A stretch of DNA of 64,000 bases from Cryptomeria japonica (lineage: Eukaryota; Streptophyta; Pinopsida; Cupressales; Cupressaceae): positions 764,354,173 to 764,418,172 of the forward strand of contig NC_081408.1 of NCBI RefSeq assembly GCF_030272615.1, read 5' to 3'. Shown here one piece after another: positions 48,365-61,144 of this stretch; within the stretch, counting starts at the first letter, position 1; every line of letters starts with the position of its first letter. Position numbers and translations under genes: made by a program. The notes beneath the pieces are model-generated. The model was given only the letters and a program-made list of their open reading frames with translations, was not told the DNA's origin and searched no databases.

Positions 48365-49637
48365 TGTCTACTCCAACAATAATAATAATAACTCTAATTG
48401 AAGTCTCAACCCAAAGTTTGGACATTCATTTGGTAAAGTTACTATTTTCATGGCTAGTGCTCATTTAATTATCAACCCAGGGACGTAATACTTGAATTGG
48501 TCTGTACTATATATGCACTAAGTTCCTTCAATAGCTATTCTGCATTACTGCAGCAACTAACATTATGCGAAAAGGAAAGGCAAGAATGGAAATTATGGAA
48601 AGGCTACAGGAAAAACTTCTGCATACTATTCATAAAAGCAATGCTGGAAAGATCTAATATGGATAATAGAGATAACTCTGTTCTGGCTTGGCTACAGAAA
48701 CAGTCAGTGGATCTATTTCCAGTGGCTGCAAGAACAGTCAAAGCAAAAACTTCTACTACGACTAAAGAAAGAAAACTAATTTTAATGAACACACACAGGA
48801 TCACTCACCAAGTGGGCCCCCTTGGATGAGTGATACCAAGCTTCCAGAACTATTTTTAATAGATCAGAACAACATAATTTTATTCATTACTTCTTGAAAG
48901 TGATTACATATTTTGAAAAGAAACTCAAGAATGCTTATCAAAGATCCTCTGCTCTATTTTTTTCTCTTTTGTCTAACCTCTGAGAAAAAGAAGAGCTTAT
49001 TATAAAAGAGAAGATCAACTACAATAGACAACACAAATCACGCCCAGAAGAAGAGGCGGATGATTGACTGATAAAGAAGATAACTAGAGCTTGGCTGCAA
49101 GAAACGTGGATCTAAACCGAACCACAGTCTTTGCATGTCGTGGCGGTGTTTGCAGATTTAATGCCCACTGAAGTTAAACTTTGGTAGTGTTGCTTGGTTG
49201 CTCCGCCTATGCCGTAACTTGCACTTGCTCAGCTCCTCTTAAGTTTGATCTTCAGTTATCTCTTACGTAATCTTTCCTTCATCAGGCGCGAAAGGAGAAT
49301 ATCCACTGCAACATCATTTATTACCTGCACTACAACAAAAACAACATACAAGGACATACATAGGCATTTTATTTAATTAACACATCTATTAATTCACATA
49401 TGATATTACCCTAAAATAATCTGCATGGCAACATGAACAAATCACATGGTTGCAGGAATAAATGGCATGGCTGTAGGAATAGACCGGCAAAGTTCAAACA
49501 TGATTTCATAAGTTCAAGTTTAACACATGGAATACATATAGTCAATTTACAATACATCACTACTACCATGCAAACCAAAAGATGTCAAAAACTTGAGAGT
49601 TCTGATGATAAAAACATGACAAAGTCTCAACTTATCA
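48365..49637 (-). repeat. 5' LTR of the Athila-like element
   Basis: 1273 bp, paired with 38444-39715. It is the first LTR in the direction of transcription because the primer site lies beside it. Confidence 0.95.
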
Positions 49638-49642
49638 GGCAT

Positions 49643-50106
49643 ATTGAACTAGAATTTGAACCCCTATAGGTGCAAGCCCCTACTCACTGGTTTATGGAGC
49701 AGAAGCCATCCTGCCTATTGAGGTTGAATTACCATCTCTACGGGTCTCCTTGCACAATCTAATAGATGATGAAGTATACCGATTCTCGTGTCTTCAGAAC
49801 TTGGAACTACTTGATGAAAAGCGACAAGCTGCCTACAACCACCTAAAAGCCTATCATCAGCGCATGAGCAAAAGCTACAATCATAGGGTCAAACCTTGCA
49901 CATTTGAAGTACGAGATCTTGTTCTCATGGAGAATCCTCACAATCAACCAAACAGAGAAGACCAGGAAAAATTTGAATCCAATTGGTTGGGTCCATATGT
50001 CATCACTGCCGTCTTCGGTTTTGGGGAATATCAGTTAGCAACTTCAGAAGGAGAACCACTAGCAGATTCGATCAACATTATGCATCTAAAAAGGTTTCAT
50101 ACATAA
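49643..50106 (+). pseudogene. Second integrase copy of Tat B, 3' part
   Basis: It continues the frame cut at 38443, beginning with the family's TSI*TP stop region (TGA near 49658). It runs through VYGAEAILPIEVELPSL to the stop at 50104-50106. It matches 35410-35877 closely. Confidence 0.8.
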
Positions 50107-52322
50107 GTTGTGTAGATCATTAGGCTCATCCAATAGCATAAAATACCAAAAACATTAAAAAAACAATCCTGAACAAAATACAAAAATACAAAAAAATCAA
50201 GAAAATAGTAAAGAAAAATCATTCATCTAAATGGTGAAAACCACTCCGGTGGCTCCTTGGGTAAGTACGGTGGTGAAAACCTGGAAAATGAGTGTCATTT
50301 GTAAAGGCTATGGATCCATTGTCTTTTAGACTTGTTGCGATCACATCCATTGCATCCATTCATCCATAATTTATACCATGGCTTGTTATTGATCTGCAAA
50401 CATGGTTATTACTTCATGTGTCCCGCGTCACGCTTTCATGGCGACATATAACTAGGGGCAAATGTTCTTAAACCTATTGATGGGAGTGGATTCTCCATTG
50501 CTTGTAATACATTGAGTTGCTCATTCAAAAACATCTTAAAATAATACCAAAAACATTCATAAAATCTTAGCAAAATCCCAAAAACATTTGCAAAAAGTCT
50601 TAAAGAAAATACCAAAAAAAAAAAAAATTCATAAAAACTCAGAAAATCCCAAAAACATTTGCAAAATTCCTAAAGATAATACCAAAAAAATTTGTAAACA
50701 TTCAAAACATCCAAAAGCATGACAAAAACATCAAAAAATCAATCAAAAACATTGCAACGTATATTATTCCTTGTACATACACATCGCAAACAGACACAAC
50801 ACAACATTTTGAGCTACTCAAATGATGACCACCTATCAAGTCAACCAACCAATCAAAAAATCTACACACAATCGTCTTCACAAGGATGCATCCTTCCTCG
50901 CAGACAAGACATGGTAACATTTTCTTTGACAAGAAAATTCGGTTTGGCTAATAAGTACTTGGTTGATTTGTTATTTGTTTCTTTATATCAGGTTCCTACG
51001 CTACTCTAGGATATCCACAAGTGATTAGAGTAGCCAGGATGGTTCCTGATATCATTTTCTTTGTTTGTTGTCTACGAATTATTCCAATGAAGTTCACTAA
51101 GCTACGTGATCTTATGCAAAAATACAGTCATGGATCACTATGTCTTATTGACTACAACGTATACCTCGACCATTTGTACATGAACCAAAATGGAGGGGAA
51201 CTTTCCTTGTCTGCGATGTTTGCTTATAGGTGAAACGCTCAACCGTGGTTTCGGATACCTCGGCCAAGATCGATACTACCATGCTCAATGATGAAAATTA
51301 AGCACTGTAAATAATACATGGATCACCATTTCATCTCATCCGTGTATATTTCATTTCATTGCATTCCATCCATCCATAAACCCATATCATTGCATATCAT
51401 TCATACATAATCATGACAATGGATACTCTATTTTTCTCCTCTTTCACAGGAATGAGTCCTAGGTCTTCCATACCTTCTATCTAACATTGAATCCCCCCTC
51501 ACCCTCCCCATCTCGATCATCAACATCACATACCCTACATCATGTCCCATCCACCCAATCAAGAAAGTTACTTTGTTTGCACAGGTATGTTGACTCACAC
51601 ACACCTAGACTATCAACAGATACTTTTTGATCAAGTATCTTCGAGTCTCAATAGGTAATCGATTATGAAAATCCTAGACTACAACAGGCATTTACATCAC
51701 TTGCCTAGTCTCAATAGGTACGCTAAGTCCAGCAAACGCTACAAGCAACCTAAAACGCAAACACTATCAATTGATCAACCAATCAAACACAATCAACACC
51801 AATAATTACATCAATTGTCTAAGTCTCAACGAGTATTTTGCTTCAAATACCTTGACTTCATTGAGCAATTACATCAATTGTCTAAGTCACCACAGGTCAA
51901 TTTGACTCACTTGCTTAGACTATATCTTGTCCAAGTGAATAACTGACATCAACTGTCATGCTTTGACTCAATTGGGGTAATTCAATCGATTGCACCAATT
52001 ATCCAATCAATTGTACAGTATCAATCAAAAGCACAAACACTGCATTTGCACCGTATCTCCTGCATAACCTAAGGGTACTCACTGGCTTGCCATTTCTCCG
52101 TATTCACTATATCTTCTTCCATTCTTTCACCATTATTTCTAATTTCTTCTATTCTACCTCCCCCCAACTTCTTTCTCTTTTTCGAGAGATCGCCCGATTT
52201 TTTGAAATTTTTTGGCCCATCTCTCGAGGGGGAATACCACCCACTAAATTAACATTTCTTGGGGCATATTTCTCATACCTATCTTTCTTTCTTTGAAATG
52301 ACACGATAAACTGCACCGTCTC
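50107..52322 (+). other. Tat B 3' region, second copy
   Basis: Noncoding and homologous to 35878-37757 over its first 1.85 kb, then continuing to the polypurine tract. It contains the intron-like segment 50261-50329, A-rich run 50545-50760, hairpin 50919-50938 and hairpin 52182-52227. No PMD gene or AGCGCT array is present. Confidence 0.7.
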
Positions 52323-52335
52323 AAAGAGGGGCAAA
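52323..52335 (+). other. Polypurine tract of Tat B
   Basis: AAAGAGGGGCAAA, identical to that of Tat A, directly before TGTAGACAC. Confidence 0.85.
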
Positions 52336-53784
52336 TGTAGACACATAATTTTGTCCACTTTATTAAATGAATATTTAGTATTTATTTGATTATTTAACCA
52401 TTAGTCAACAGTTAATTAAATTGATATTTAATTAATTCATCTTAAACCTCTTCTCCTATTAATTAAATAAATTATTCAAGTTATTAAATTAATTCATTAA
52501 ACCATACTCTAACAATTAATTAAATGAATAAAACACATTTGTTTAATTTAACCCCTTTCCTCATTTAAATAAATAAATAAATATTTATTTAAATCTCTAA
52601 ACTCCCCCCCCCCACACTTGCATTCTCCTACAAATGCAAGTTGCACAAATAAATAAGATTTATTTCTAAATAAAATCCTATTTTCTCTCACCCACCAAAC
52701 CCACTTGCATCCTAAACCCCTTCTAGATTCTTCTAATCCACTCCAAGTTAGCCTAATCCCCATCCCTAATTATTGTCACAAAACCTAAGCAAAGAGAAGT
52801 CACTTCTCAAAGCCTCCAAAGTCTTTGAAATGCATTAAAGGCTTTTTATCCTTCAACAAGTTAACCCCTAAAGTCTTCTAAACCATTTATGGTTCTTACA
52901 TAACCATTTATGGCTCTTACTTAACCATTAATGGTTAAAATCAACTCACCCACATGGTTAGAGGCTTTCCCTCTAACTCAACCCTCATTTAAGTCATGGG
53001 TCTCTTCAAACATTCATTGCTTTGACCATGGTTATCCCCACTAACTCTTGGACAAGAGTTTATCCATTGGATAAAGGCATTATTCATTGGATAAAAGGTT
53101 TATTCACTAACTCAAGCCTAACCAAACCCTCCCAAGGTAACCTTCATGTCATCTCATGCATTTAATGCTTCTTCCCTCTCCTTTCAAGTCATCTCATGTT
53201 GACATGTGTCATCATGAGATTGGGTTGAAGGCCATCACATGGATTGATTAACTTTCAATCCTAGCCCTTGTTAAGATTACTCAATCTTGACCATCCATTG
53301 CCCTATTTCCCCTATAAGTAGAGCTCTCGTTCTTCATTTTCAAAAAAGGAGAAGTCTTTGTGCATCAAACTTATAGTCATTTTAAAGAGAGCATTTAGAT
53401 TGTTATTTTTCATAAAAAATACATAGACTAATTAGGTGCTTTCTCATAGTAACTTATTTACACTTGCATGTGCATTTGTTTCATTTTCACAACCATCTTG
53501 AATCTTCATAAGACATCTATAGATAGTGCTAAAAGCTGAGAGCTACACTCATGTGGAACTTGGAGAGGAGAGGGACAAGGGAGGAGCATCTATGAGCATT
53601 TTGGAGAGCATCTTGGGGGGTTTTCTTTCCCTTTTTTGTTTATGTATGTTTCTTGTTATTTGCTTTATATATCTCTTGATATGTATGTTAAGGTTTTTAA
53701 GTTCATTTGTGTTTCGTTTTGGTTGTGACTAACATATTAACATATGAACTTGTCTTGTGCTTTGTGCCTTTTTAGCGTGCATCA
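52336..53784 (+). repeat. 3' LTR of Tat B
   Basis: It runs TGTAGACACA...GCGTGCATCA, 1449 bp. The TATA box is altered to TATAAGTA (53313-53320). No primer site follows, as expected for a 3' LTR. Confidence 0.9.
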
Positions 53785-54982
<1,198 letters not shown>

Positions 54983-55024
54983 TGGTGAAGCAAATGTGAA
55001 TCAAACGCAAAACCTCTTAATTTG
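54983..55024 (+). other. Decayed tRNA-Trp primer binding site
   Basis: TGGTGAAGCAAATGTGAATC and the following bases align with the Tat B extended site (ATGAATCGAAC, ACGCAACCT), with about ten changes over the same length. Confidence 0.5.
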
Positions 55025-56883
55025 GTTACTTTATTAGCATGTTGCATCTTGTTGCCTTTGTTAATCTTGTCTTCACTTTGTGTTCCCTTCATTCACTTGT
55101 GTTTCCTATTATGAACATTGTCCCACCTTTTTCCTTGACTTCCCTCATGCCAAAATCTTTGCTCCTAATCTTTGTTGTGCATTTATTCACAACCATCCTT
55201 CCACACTCACCTCTCTCCTCAATCATGCTTTAACTTTTACTTCTTACATGCTATCTTTTTGCTCATATATATGTCTTCCCACTCATTGCCTTATGTCTAC
55301 AACTCCTCATTCTTCTACCTATACAACTCCTTGCTCTTACTATTGAACTATTTACCAATTATGATGACTCCGTGCCTAATGATTCCTCTACTTTTCTTGA
55401 TTTTTACTCTTCTAATAATCCTCAAATAATTTTCCAAGATGACGATTAGCTTAATGATACCTTCTACCCCATTCACATTCTTCTTCATTAACCATTGATT
55501 TCTTTTTTTCATAGGACACGCTATATTATGATTCCCGCCATTATACATTATCTCTACTAATTTTCTTCTATGTCGTATTTCTTGAAAATAATGGATGATG
55601 GATGGATGTAAAAATAAATAGGAAGAATTCTCTTATATAGAGGTCTCAAGGTATTTTTTATATTAGGCTAGCCTTCAATAGTCATATTGAGACATGAGGA
55701 TTGGGAACCAATTGGTAGGAACCAAGCACTGATATATTCAAAATTGGGCCTAGTTTTGAGGGACAAGAATGCTTTAGATGCCCTTGTCTAGGACAAGGGA
55801 ACCCTAAACATCCTTTTCCACCCGAAATAGGTCAAATAAGTTGTGGATAAGGTGCACTTAGCCTGAGGACAAAGGTTCAAATCACCATGTAGACATATGA
55901 CATTAATTGTATAGTACAAAGGCCAAAAATAGGCTTGGATAAGAGATAAGAGAAAACACACTAAGGTAAGGGCACACAATCTAAAATTGTACAGGGTTAC
56001 AATATACAATGCTATAGTATGAAATTTTTTAATTTTATTTTGATTACTTTATTTAATTTTGACATGGATCTGCCTAGTAGTTCACATGTACACCAAAGTG
56101 GAGGTAAAATGTAAAGATGAAAATTGCATACCTATTCACCTTTCTATTATGTTTTGGGTCTATTTTAATTAGAGTGCCCTAAATGCAGAGCAACTAGTCT
56201 TACGAGTAGCATATTCTTGCATGAATTCGACTCATGGTATCACCATATATTGATCCCATTACTACTTATCCCTAAAGATTTGCAATCCATACACCACCCA
56301 TTTGTCACCTTGGATTATATTGATAGGTGCAAACTCAATCAAGATTACTCCTATAGTCATACATTTGAAGTTTGCACTTTAAAATTTTAAATTTTAATTA
56401 AATATCAGTGATTTTGAGCGAACCTAGTGCACATTTATGTTGATTTTGTGTTTGGTTGTATTTTGAGGATATCCATTCACTCATTTGAAAGACACTTAGG
56501 AATCTGTTGTGCACATCTAAAATTCAATTTACAAAAGATATAAAAGAATTCTAGTAGGAATATTAGAATATTACGTCAATATACATTATCCTATCTTCAT
56601 TATACTCTTACTTGTTGTCTTTGAATCTTTCATTTAGAGTTGTAAAGCTATCCAAGTAGGGGTTTGAATTAGGAAAACATGACCTTAGAGAAATTCAACA
56701 TATTCTATTTTATTTTTGACACTACTAGTCTTTAAGTAACTTTAGATATTGGGAGATTGAGGGGACCAAATATAGATAATCCATTTTTTAATATTAATTA
56801 TATGGATAGAATAATAAAGACCTCTTATCCCCCCGTTAATGGGTTTGTAGAGTTGATTATGCCTCTTTGCAAGCTAAGAGAAT
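55025..56883. other. Spacer
   Basis: AT-rich; 55040-55560 could be the leader of the element whose primer site lies at 54983. No gene recognised. Confidence 0.4.
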
Positions 56884-57260
56884 GTGGTTGCCACCCAATC
56901 GAATATGGGTGAAACTGAACTTCAATGGGGCCTCCAGAGGTAATCTAGGGCCATCTGGCTTTAATTGACTCTTATGAGACCCTCAAAGAAAAATGCTCTT
57001 CTCTTTTTCTCTTTCTCCAACTATAAGAACTAATAACGTAATAAAATTTCAAGCCCCCCTTCCCAACTTAAAACTTCGTGTAGCATGATAGGTGTCTTAC
57101 CTCAAAATTGAAGGAGACTCTTTGGTTGTCATAAATGCTATTAGGCCTCGTTCTACCCCATTTGGAATATACAAGCTATTCTAGATGAAATTCTCATTTC
57201 CTTGGACGAGTAGACATTTAATAGTTCAAGGGTGCATAGGAGTAATGACAAGTCCAAAAA
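56884..57260 (+). pseudogene. RNase H relic (LINE or RVT_3 type)
   Basis: WLPPNRIWVKLNFNGASRGN is followed by GNLGPSGF, a stop and then, in another frame, YLKIEGDSLVVINAIRP. This is the usual plant RNase H signature, but the first catalytic position is N instead of D. Stops and at least one frameshift break it. Confidence 0.65.
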
Positions 57261-57669
57261 ACTAAGGAATAATTTCCTTTTTTAGTTTAAGGACAATTTC
57301 AACAATGCTCTTGTTCATGTGATGGAAAGAGTCACATTGGCCCATAAAATCACCCGAACATGCATCACCTCACCATTACCAAATTTAGACATGTGTCTAC
57401 TAGCACTAACTTTTAGATTGACTCCTGCCCATTCCTTCTCATAGCCACACTCTTGCATCAAATTAGATAAATTGGTATCAGAATCATTAAGTGTGGGATT
57501 TCATTTATTCTGGCTACATCTATGACAACCATTACTCTCGCTTGTCATAGTACGTACCCGTTCACTTAACTTGTGTGAGCCACAGTCAAGTTTGATTATA
57601 AAAGGCTACTGCCAACAATTTTTGGGCACTCAACATCTATCTTTTGATTAGGCCAGTTTAGTAACTAAG

Positions 57670-58029
57670 ATGGATACTCCAATTTGTTTTCTTAGCCCCC
57701 ATAAAAAAATAGCATTCTATGGTTTTGTCACAGACTCAAGGTTGAAGGCAGTCTTTTTGGCTCTTAGCAGATTGATGTTGGAGGCCATCAAGATGATTAT
57801 GAGGGTAGAGTTCCTAGTAGTGGAAGACCGTCATTGTGTTAATATGAACATTTTGTCATTATTTGTTTCTTCTCTTCTAGATTTAGGAGAGTCGAAGGGG
57901 AAGGTGCAAGAACTGGTTCAAATGATAGTCAAATCTAACTTCTTGGTCAATTTGGATGCGAGGTTAGTGGTAGCTCGATTGAGGGTTGGAATTCCTAGCC
58001 TCGCAAACATCCTCCACTTCCTTAGTTAG
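57670..58029 (+). other. Unrecognised 119-codon open frame
   Basis: It runs ATG 57670 to TAG 58027 without a break and ends in VVARLRVGIPSLANILHFLS. No motif, promoter or family is recognised. It may be the remains of an element or chance. Confidence 0.15.
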
Positions 58030-58662
58030 GGTGACCAAGTGATTTGACACCCTTTTTATGGGAAATTTTAAGGATTAAGGTTGCTTGTTCCTTAAACAAT
58101 TTATGGACATGAAACCTATTCCTAGTGTGGATTGAATGGACAATTTTGATATTTTTTGGTCTTGTCTTTTTACATTTTATTATGTCAAGAGGCATCTACA
58201 ATGACATCAAAGTGTCTGTAAACAAAAAATTATTTTTGAAACAATTTGACATGCAAATGACGGGTAAATAAGATAGAACCCTCGCTAGATTCACAACTTT
58301 TTTCATGTAGGACTTTAATGGATTTGTATTCTTGTTTTTTAGTATTTTAGAAGAACATTTATTTTATAGATGATTCTCTTCTATTAAAAGATATCTCTCA
58401 GAATATTTTACATATATTTTTTAAATATAGATATACTAGTTTTAAGCAAATTTTTTGCCAAAAGGTAATTTTGTAATTAGCTCAATGAAAGGAACTTGTG
58501 GTACATGTTTTTTTTTTGGTCAATAATATTGAGTTTTATATTAATATGTATATTTCCCAAAAATACAACATCCATGTCCATAATGCCAACAATGTCCAAT
58601 TTCACACATATCTAAAGCAAATATCATCCCTAAAATTCAGAGTAAACTACTACCCACTCGCC
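58030..58662. other. Spacer
   Basis: AT-rich; nothing recognised. It ends in ACTCGCC, where TCGCC is the left target duplication of the next element. Confidence 0.5.
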
Positions 58663-59001
58663 TGTTAAATTTATGGATCAAAATTAAAATTTATCTTGTT
58701 CTATGTATTACTGATTAAAATATAAATCTGACTATCTTCTTTTGTATGGCAGGTGAGAGGAGCATTTATTATTTTCTATGTCCTATCTCACGAATGCCAC
58801 TCAATATAAGTATATAACAAATGGGACATGGTCAAGCAATGCCTTGATCAGTCATGACCGATCAAGACATTACTTGATCGTGCCCTTTTGTTTATACTAA
58901 CAAATGCTAAATAACATAATGATATATATAATTAAATATTGAAGGCCTTAAGGCCGATTTAACATTTAATTTTATCCGACTGAAGCTATAAATCATCAAC
59001 A
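58663..59001 (-). repeat. 3' LTR of the gag-only element
   Basis: It runs TGTTAAATTT...CATCAACA and differs from the other LTR at about six of 339 sites. It contains a 24-bp inverted repeat at 58843-58866 with one mismatch. Confidence 0.9.
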
Positions 59002-59099
59002 CTCCCTCTTAGCTAGGGAGGATAAAAGGTATTGGGAGAAATATTCATAAATTGTATGATGCTTATCTTGGGACCATAATTTCAAGATGTGAATTGCCT

Positions 59100-59488
59100 C
59101 TGTCGGTGATTCTATTCACAAACTCTTGAGTGGATTGCCTCTATCGGCGATTCTATCCATAAGCTCTTGTGTGGATTGCCTCAATCAACGATTCTATCCA
59201 CAAGCTCTTGTGTGGATTGCCTCAGTCGGTGATTCTATCCATGAGCTCTTGTGTGGATTGCCTCAGTCGGTGATTCTATCCATGAGCTCTTGTGTGGATT
59301 GCCTCAGTTGGCGATTCTATCCATGAGCTCTTGTGTGGATTGCCTCTGTCGGCGATTCTATCCACAAGCTCTTACGTGGATTGCCTCTATCAACGATTCT
59401 ATCCATGAGCTCTTGTGTGGATTGCCTCTATCAACGATTCTATCCACAAGCTCTTACATGGATTGCCTCAATCGGCGATTCTATCCAT
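59100..59488. repeat. 39-bp minisatellite, about 10 copies
   Basis: The unit starts TGTGGATTGCCTC, continues with a variable CAGTCGGT part and ends GATTCTATCCATGAGCTCT. Because 39 is a multiple of three, it gives open frames on the plus strand with a 13-residue period, but no start context or family supports a protein. Confidence 0.95.
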
Positions 59489-59702
59489 AATCTTGAGTTA
59501 TTGTAAGATTGTCACCTTCCAATAATCTCAAAAATACAAGTGGAAATCATTTGGAAGTCATCACTTCCTTATGATTTACATAGGGCCCATAAAATAATTA
59601 TTAGTATTAATAATAATAATCAATATTTACAATTTTTACCTCAGAAGTGCTCAATCTTTATTAGTAAGCTCCCTCTCAATCGCAAGGTATCTTGAGTTTC
59701 TT

Positions 59703-60512
59703 CTAGAGAACATATTTTTTTGAACATACGTCTAAATTTTTGACTTCAGCAAGGGACGCTTGTAGTTTAAGTTTGAGAGGACAAGTTCTTGCAATGTGGC
59801 CATATTCGTCACATATGAAACATTGTACTTTAGAGGAGTCTCTAGGTTTCTTGAATGATCGATTACCATATGTCTTTTTGTCCTTTTTCCTTTTCAAACT
59901 AGAGACTAGAACTTGAACATCTTCATCAACGGGTTTCATGATTTCTCTTGATATTAGGTTACACTCTTCTTGAATGCAGTCAACTTTTAGTCTATCAAAT
60001 TTGGGAACTTTGGATCGAGCACTAACTCCTTGTCTAAAGTTTTCCCATTAGACAGGGAGCCCATTTAGAGTTATCATAGTTAGCTCCTTATTATCATGAA
60101 TGTGACCAATTGATGAGAGTTGGTTCCTTAATTATGTTATCCTCATAAAATATGAAGTGATAGTCTCTTCTTTGCTCATTTTAATATTAGAAAGTTGATT
60201 TTTAAGTGTGAGGATTCTGCTCGTGTTGTTAATCTCATACATGTCTTTCAAGGCTTTGAACATGTCATATGCAGAATCTAACCTTGTAATGATAGGTAGT
60301 AGATGACTCTTTACTCCATCTACTAATAACTCCATTGCTTTAATATTGTTCTTTTCCCATTGACTTTGTTCATCTTTTCCATCAGGTTTAGAAGGTTTCT
60401 CTATTATTGTTTTTAACTCATTCTTCCTTAGTACCAACATCATTCGTAGTTTCCATGAATCATAGTTTGAGGCACCTTCAAGTCTGTCTTCGAATCTGAT
60501 TTCATTCGTCAT
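59703..60512 (-). pseudogene. Copia-type gag of the compact element
   Basis: ATG 60512-60510 opens MTNEIRFEDRLEGASNYDSW. The next 125 residues (WEKNNIKAMELLVDGVK, ALKDMYEINNTSRIL, LKNQLSNIKM) are the Ty1/copia gag (UBN2-type) domain, up to a stop at 60134-60132. The coding sense resumes at 59939 with a Lys-rich stretch and the knuckle CFICDEYGHIARTC, ending at 59703. The gap between the two parts has stops. Gag packages the RNA; here it is the only gene. Confidence 0.8.
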
Positions 60513-60610
60513 TTTAAAATACAAACTTTCAAGGAGATATCAATCTGATCTTAATCGGATCTTCCTTCAGGCGGTTAGGCTTTATAGAAGGAAACTTGGC
60601 TCTGATATCA

Positions 60611-60949
60611 TGTTAAATTTATGGATCAAAATTAAAATTTATCTTGTTCTATGTATTACTAATTAAAATATAAATCTGACTATCTTCTTTTGTATGGCAG
60701 GTGAGAGGAGCATTTATTATTTTCTATGTCCTATCTCACGAATGCCACTCAATATAAGTATATAACAAATGGGACACGGTCAAGCAATGCCTTGATCGGT
60801 CATGACCGATCAAGACATTACTTGATCGTGCCCTTTTGTTTATACTAACAAATGCTAAATAACATAATGATATATATAATTAAATGTTGAAGGCCTTAAG
60901 GCCATTTTAACATTTAATTTTATCCGACTGAAGCTATAAATCATCAACA
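60611..60949 (-). repeat. 5' LTR of the gag-only element
   Basis: Same ends as its partner. It contains a perfect 24-bp palindrome at 60791-60814 (half-site CTTGATCGGTCA). Confidence 0.9.
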
Positions 60950-61144
60950 TCACCACCATAATATCATATCATATCATTATGGCCATCTAAATCTATCCTG
61001 CAACTACAATTATACAAAAACCCTTTACATCGAAAAGCATCCCATACTATAAGAAAGGTTTGTTTTTTAAAGAAAACTAAAAAAAACATTCTAAAAAATA
61101 GATATTTTAATGCTTCCTTGTCGCTTTTAGTGGCCCGTTGTTCC

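Larger units (their letters stand above)
38444..49637 (-). mobile_element. Athila-like Ty3/gypsy element (nested in Tat B)
   Basis: LTRs lie at 38444-39715 and 48365-49637. The direct 5-bp target duplication GGCAT flanks them at 38439-38443 and 49638-49642. The minus strand carries a tRNA-Asp primer site, gag, protease, RT, RNase H, integrase, an internal polypurine tract, ORF3 and the final polypurine tract. Athila assignment rests on the RT wording (DHFPLPFVDQVLDSLAGKRY), the DLGA protease, the primer site and a third ORF after pol. Confidence 0.9.
24586..53784 (+). mobile_element. Tat-lineage Ty3/gypsy element B (with nested insertion)
   Basis: It comprises the 5' LTR (24586-26021), primer site, long leader with AGCGCT array, gag-protease, RT, RNase H, archaeal-type RNase H, integrase, 3' region, a tandem second copy of integrase plus 3' region (37758-38443 and 49638-52322), polypurine tract and 3' LTR (52336-53784). 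The second copy is split by the Athila-like element at 38444-49637. Both LTRs are close relatives by eye. Every coding part is broken. Unlike copy A, no PMD gene is present in the 3' region. Confidence 0.85.
58663..60949 (-). mobile_element. Compact gag-only LTR element (TR-GAG-like, copia type)
   Basis: 339-bp LTRs (58663-59001 and 60611-60949) flank only 1.6 kb. The minus strand carries a primer site for initiator tRNA-Met (TGATATCAGAGCC, 60598-60610), a gag reading frame, a CCHC knuckle, a minisatellite and a polypurine tract (AAGAGGGAG, 59002-59010). No protease, RT or integrase is present. Flanks TCGCC and TCACC form a target duplication with one transition. It would depend on another copia element for movement. 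Confidence 0.85.

Noticed and set aside
59100-59488. Regular 39-bp repeats, CRISPR-like spacing
   Set aside because: Units are contiguous with no unique spacers, and the context is a plant retroelement; this is a minisatellite.
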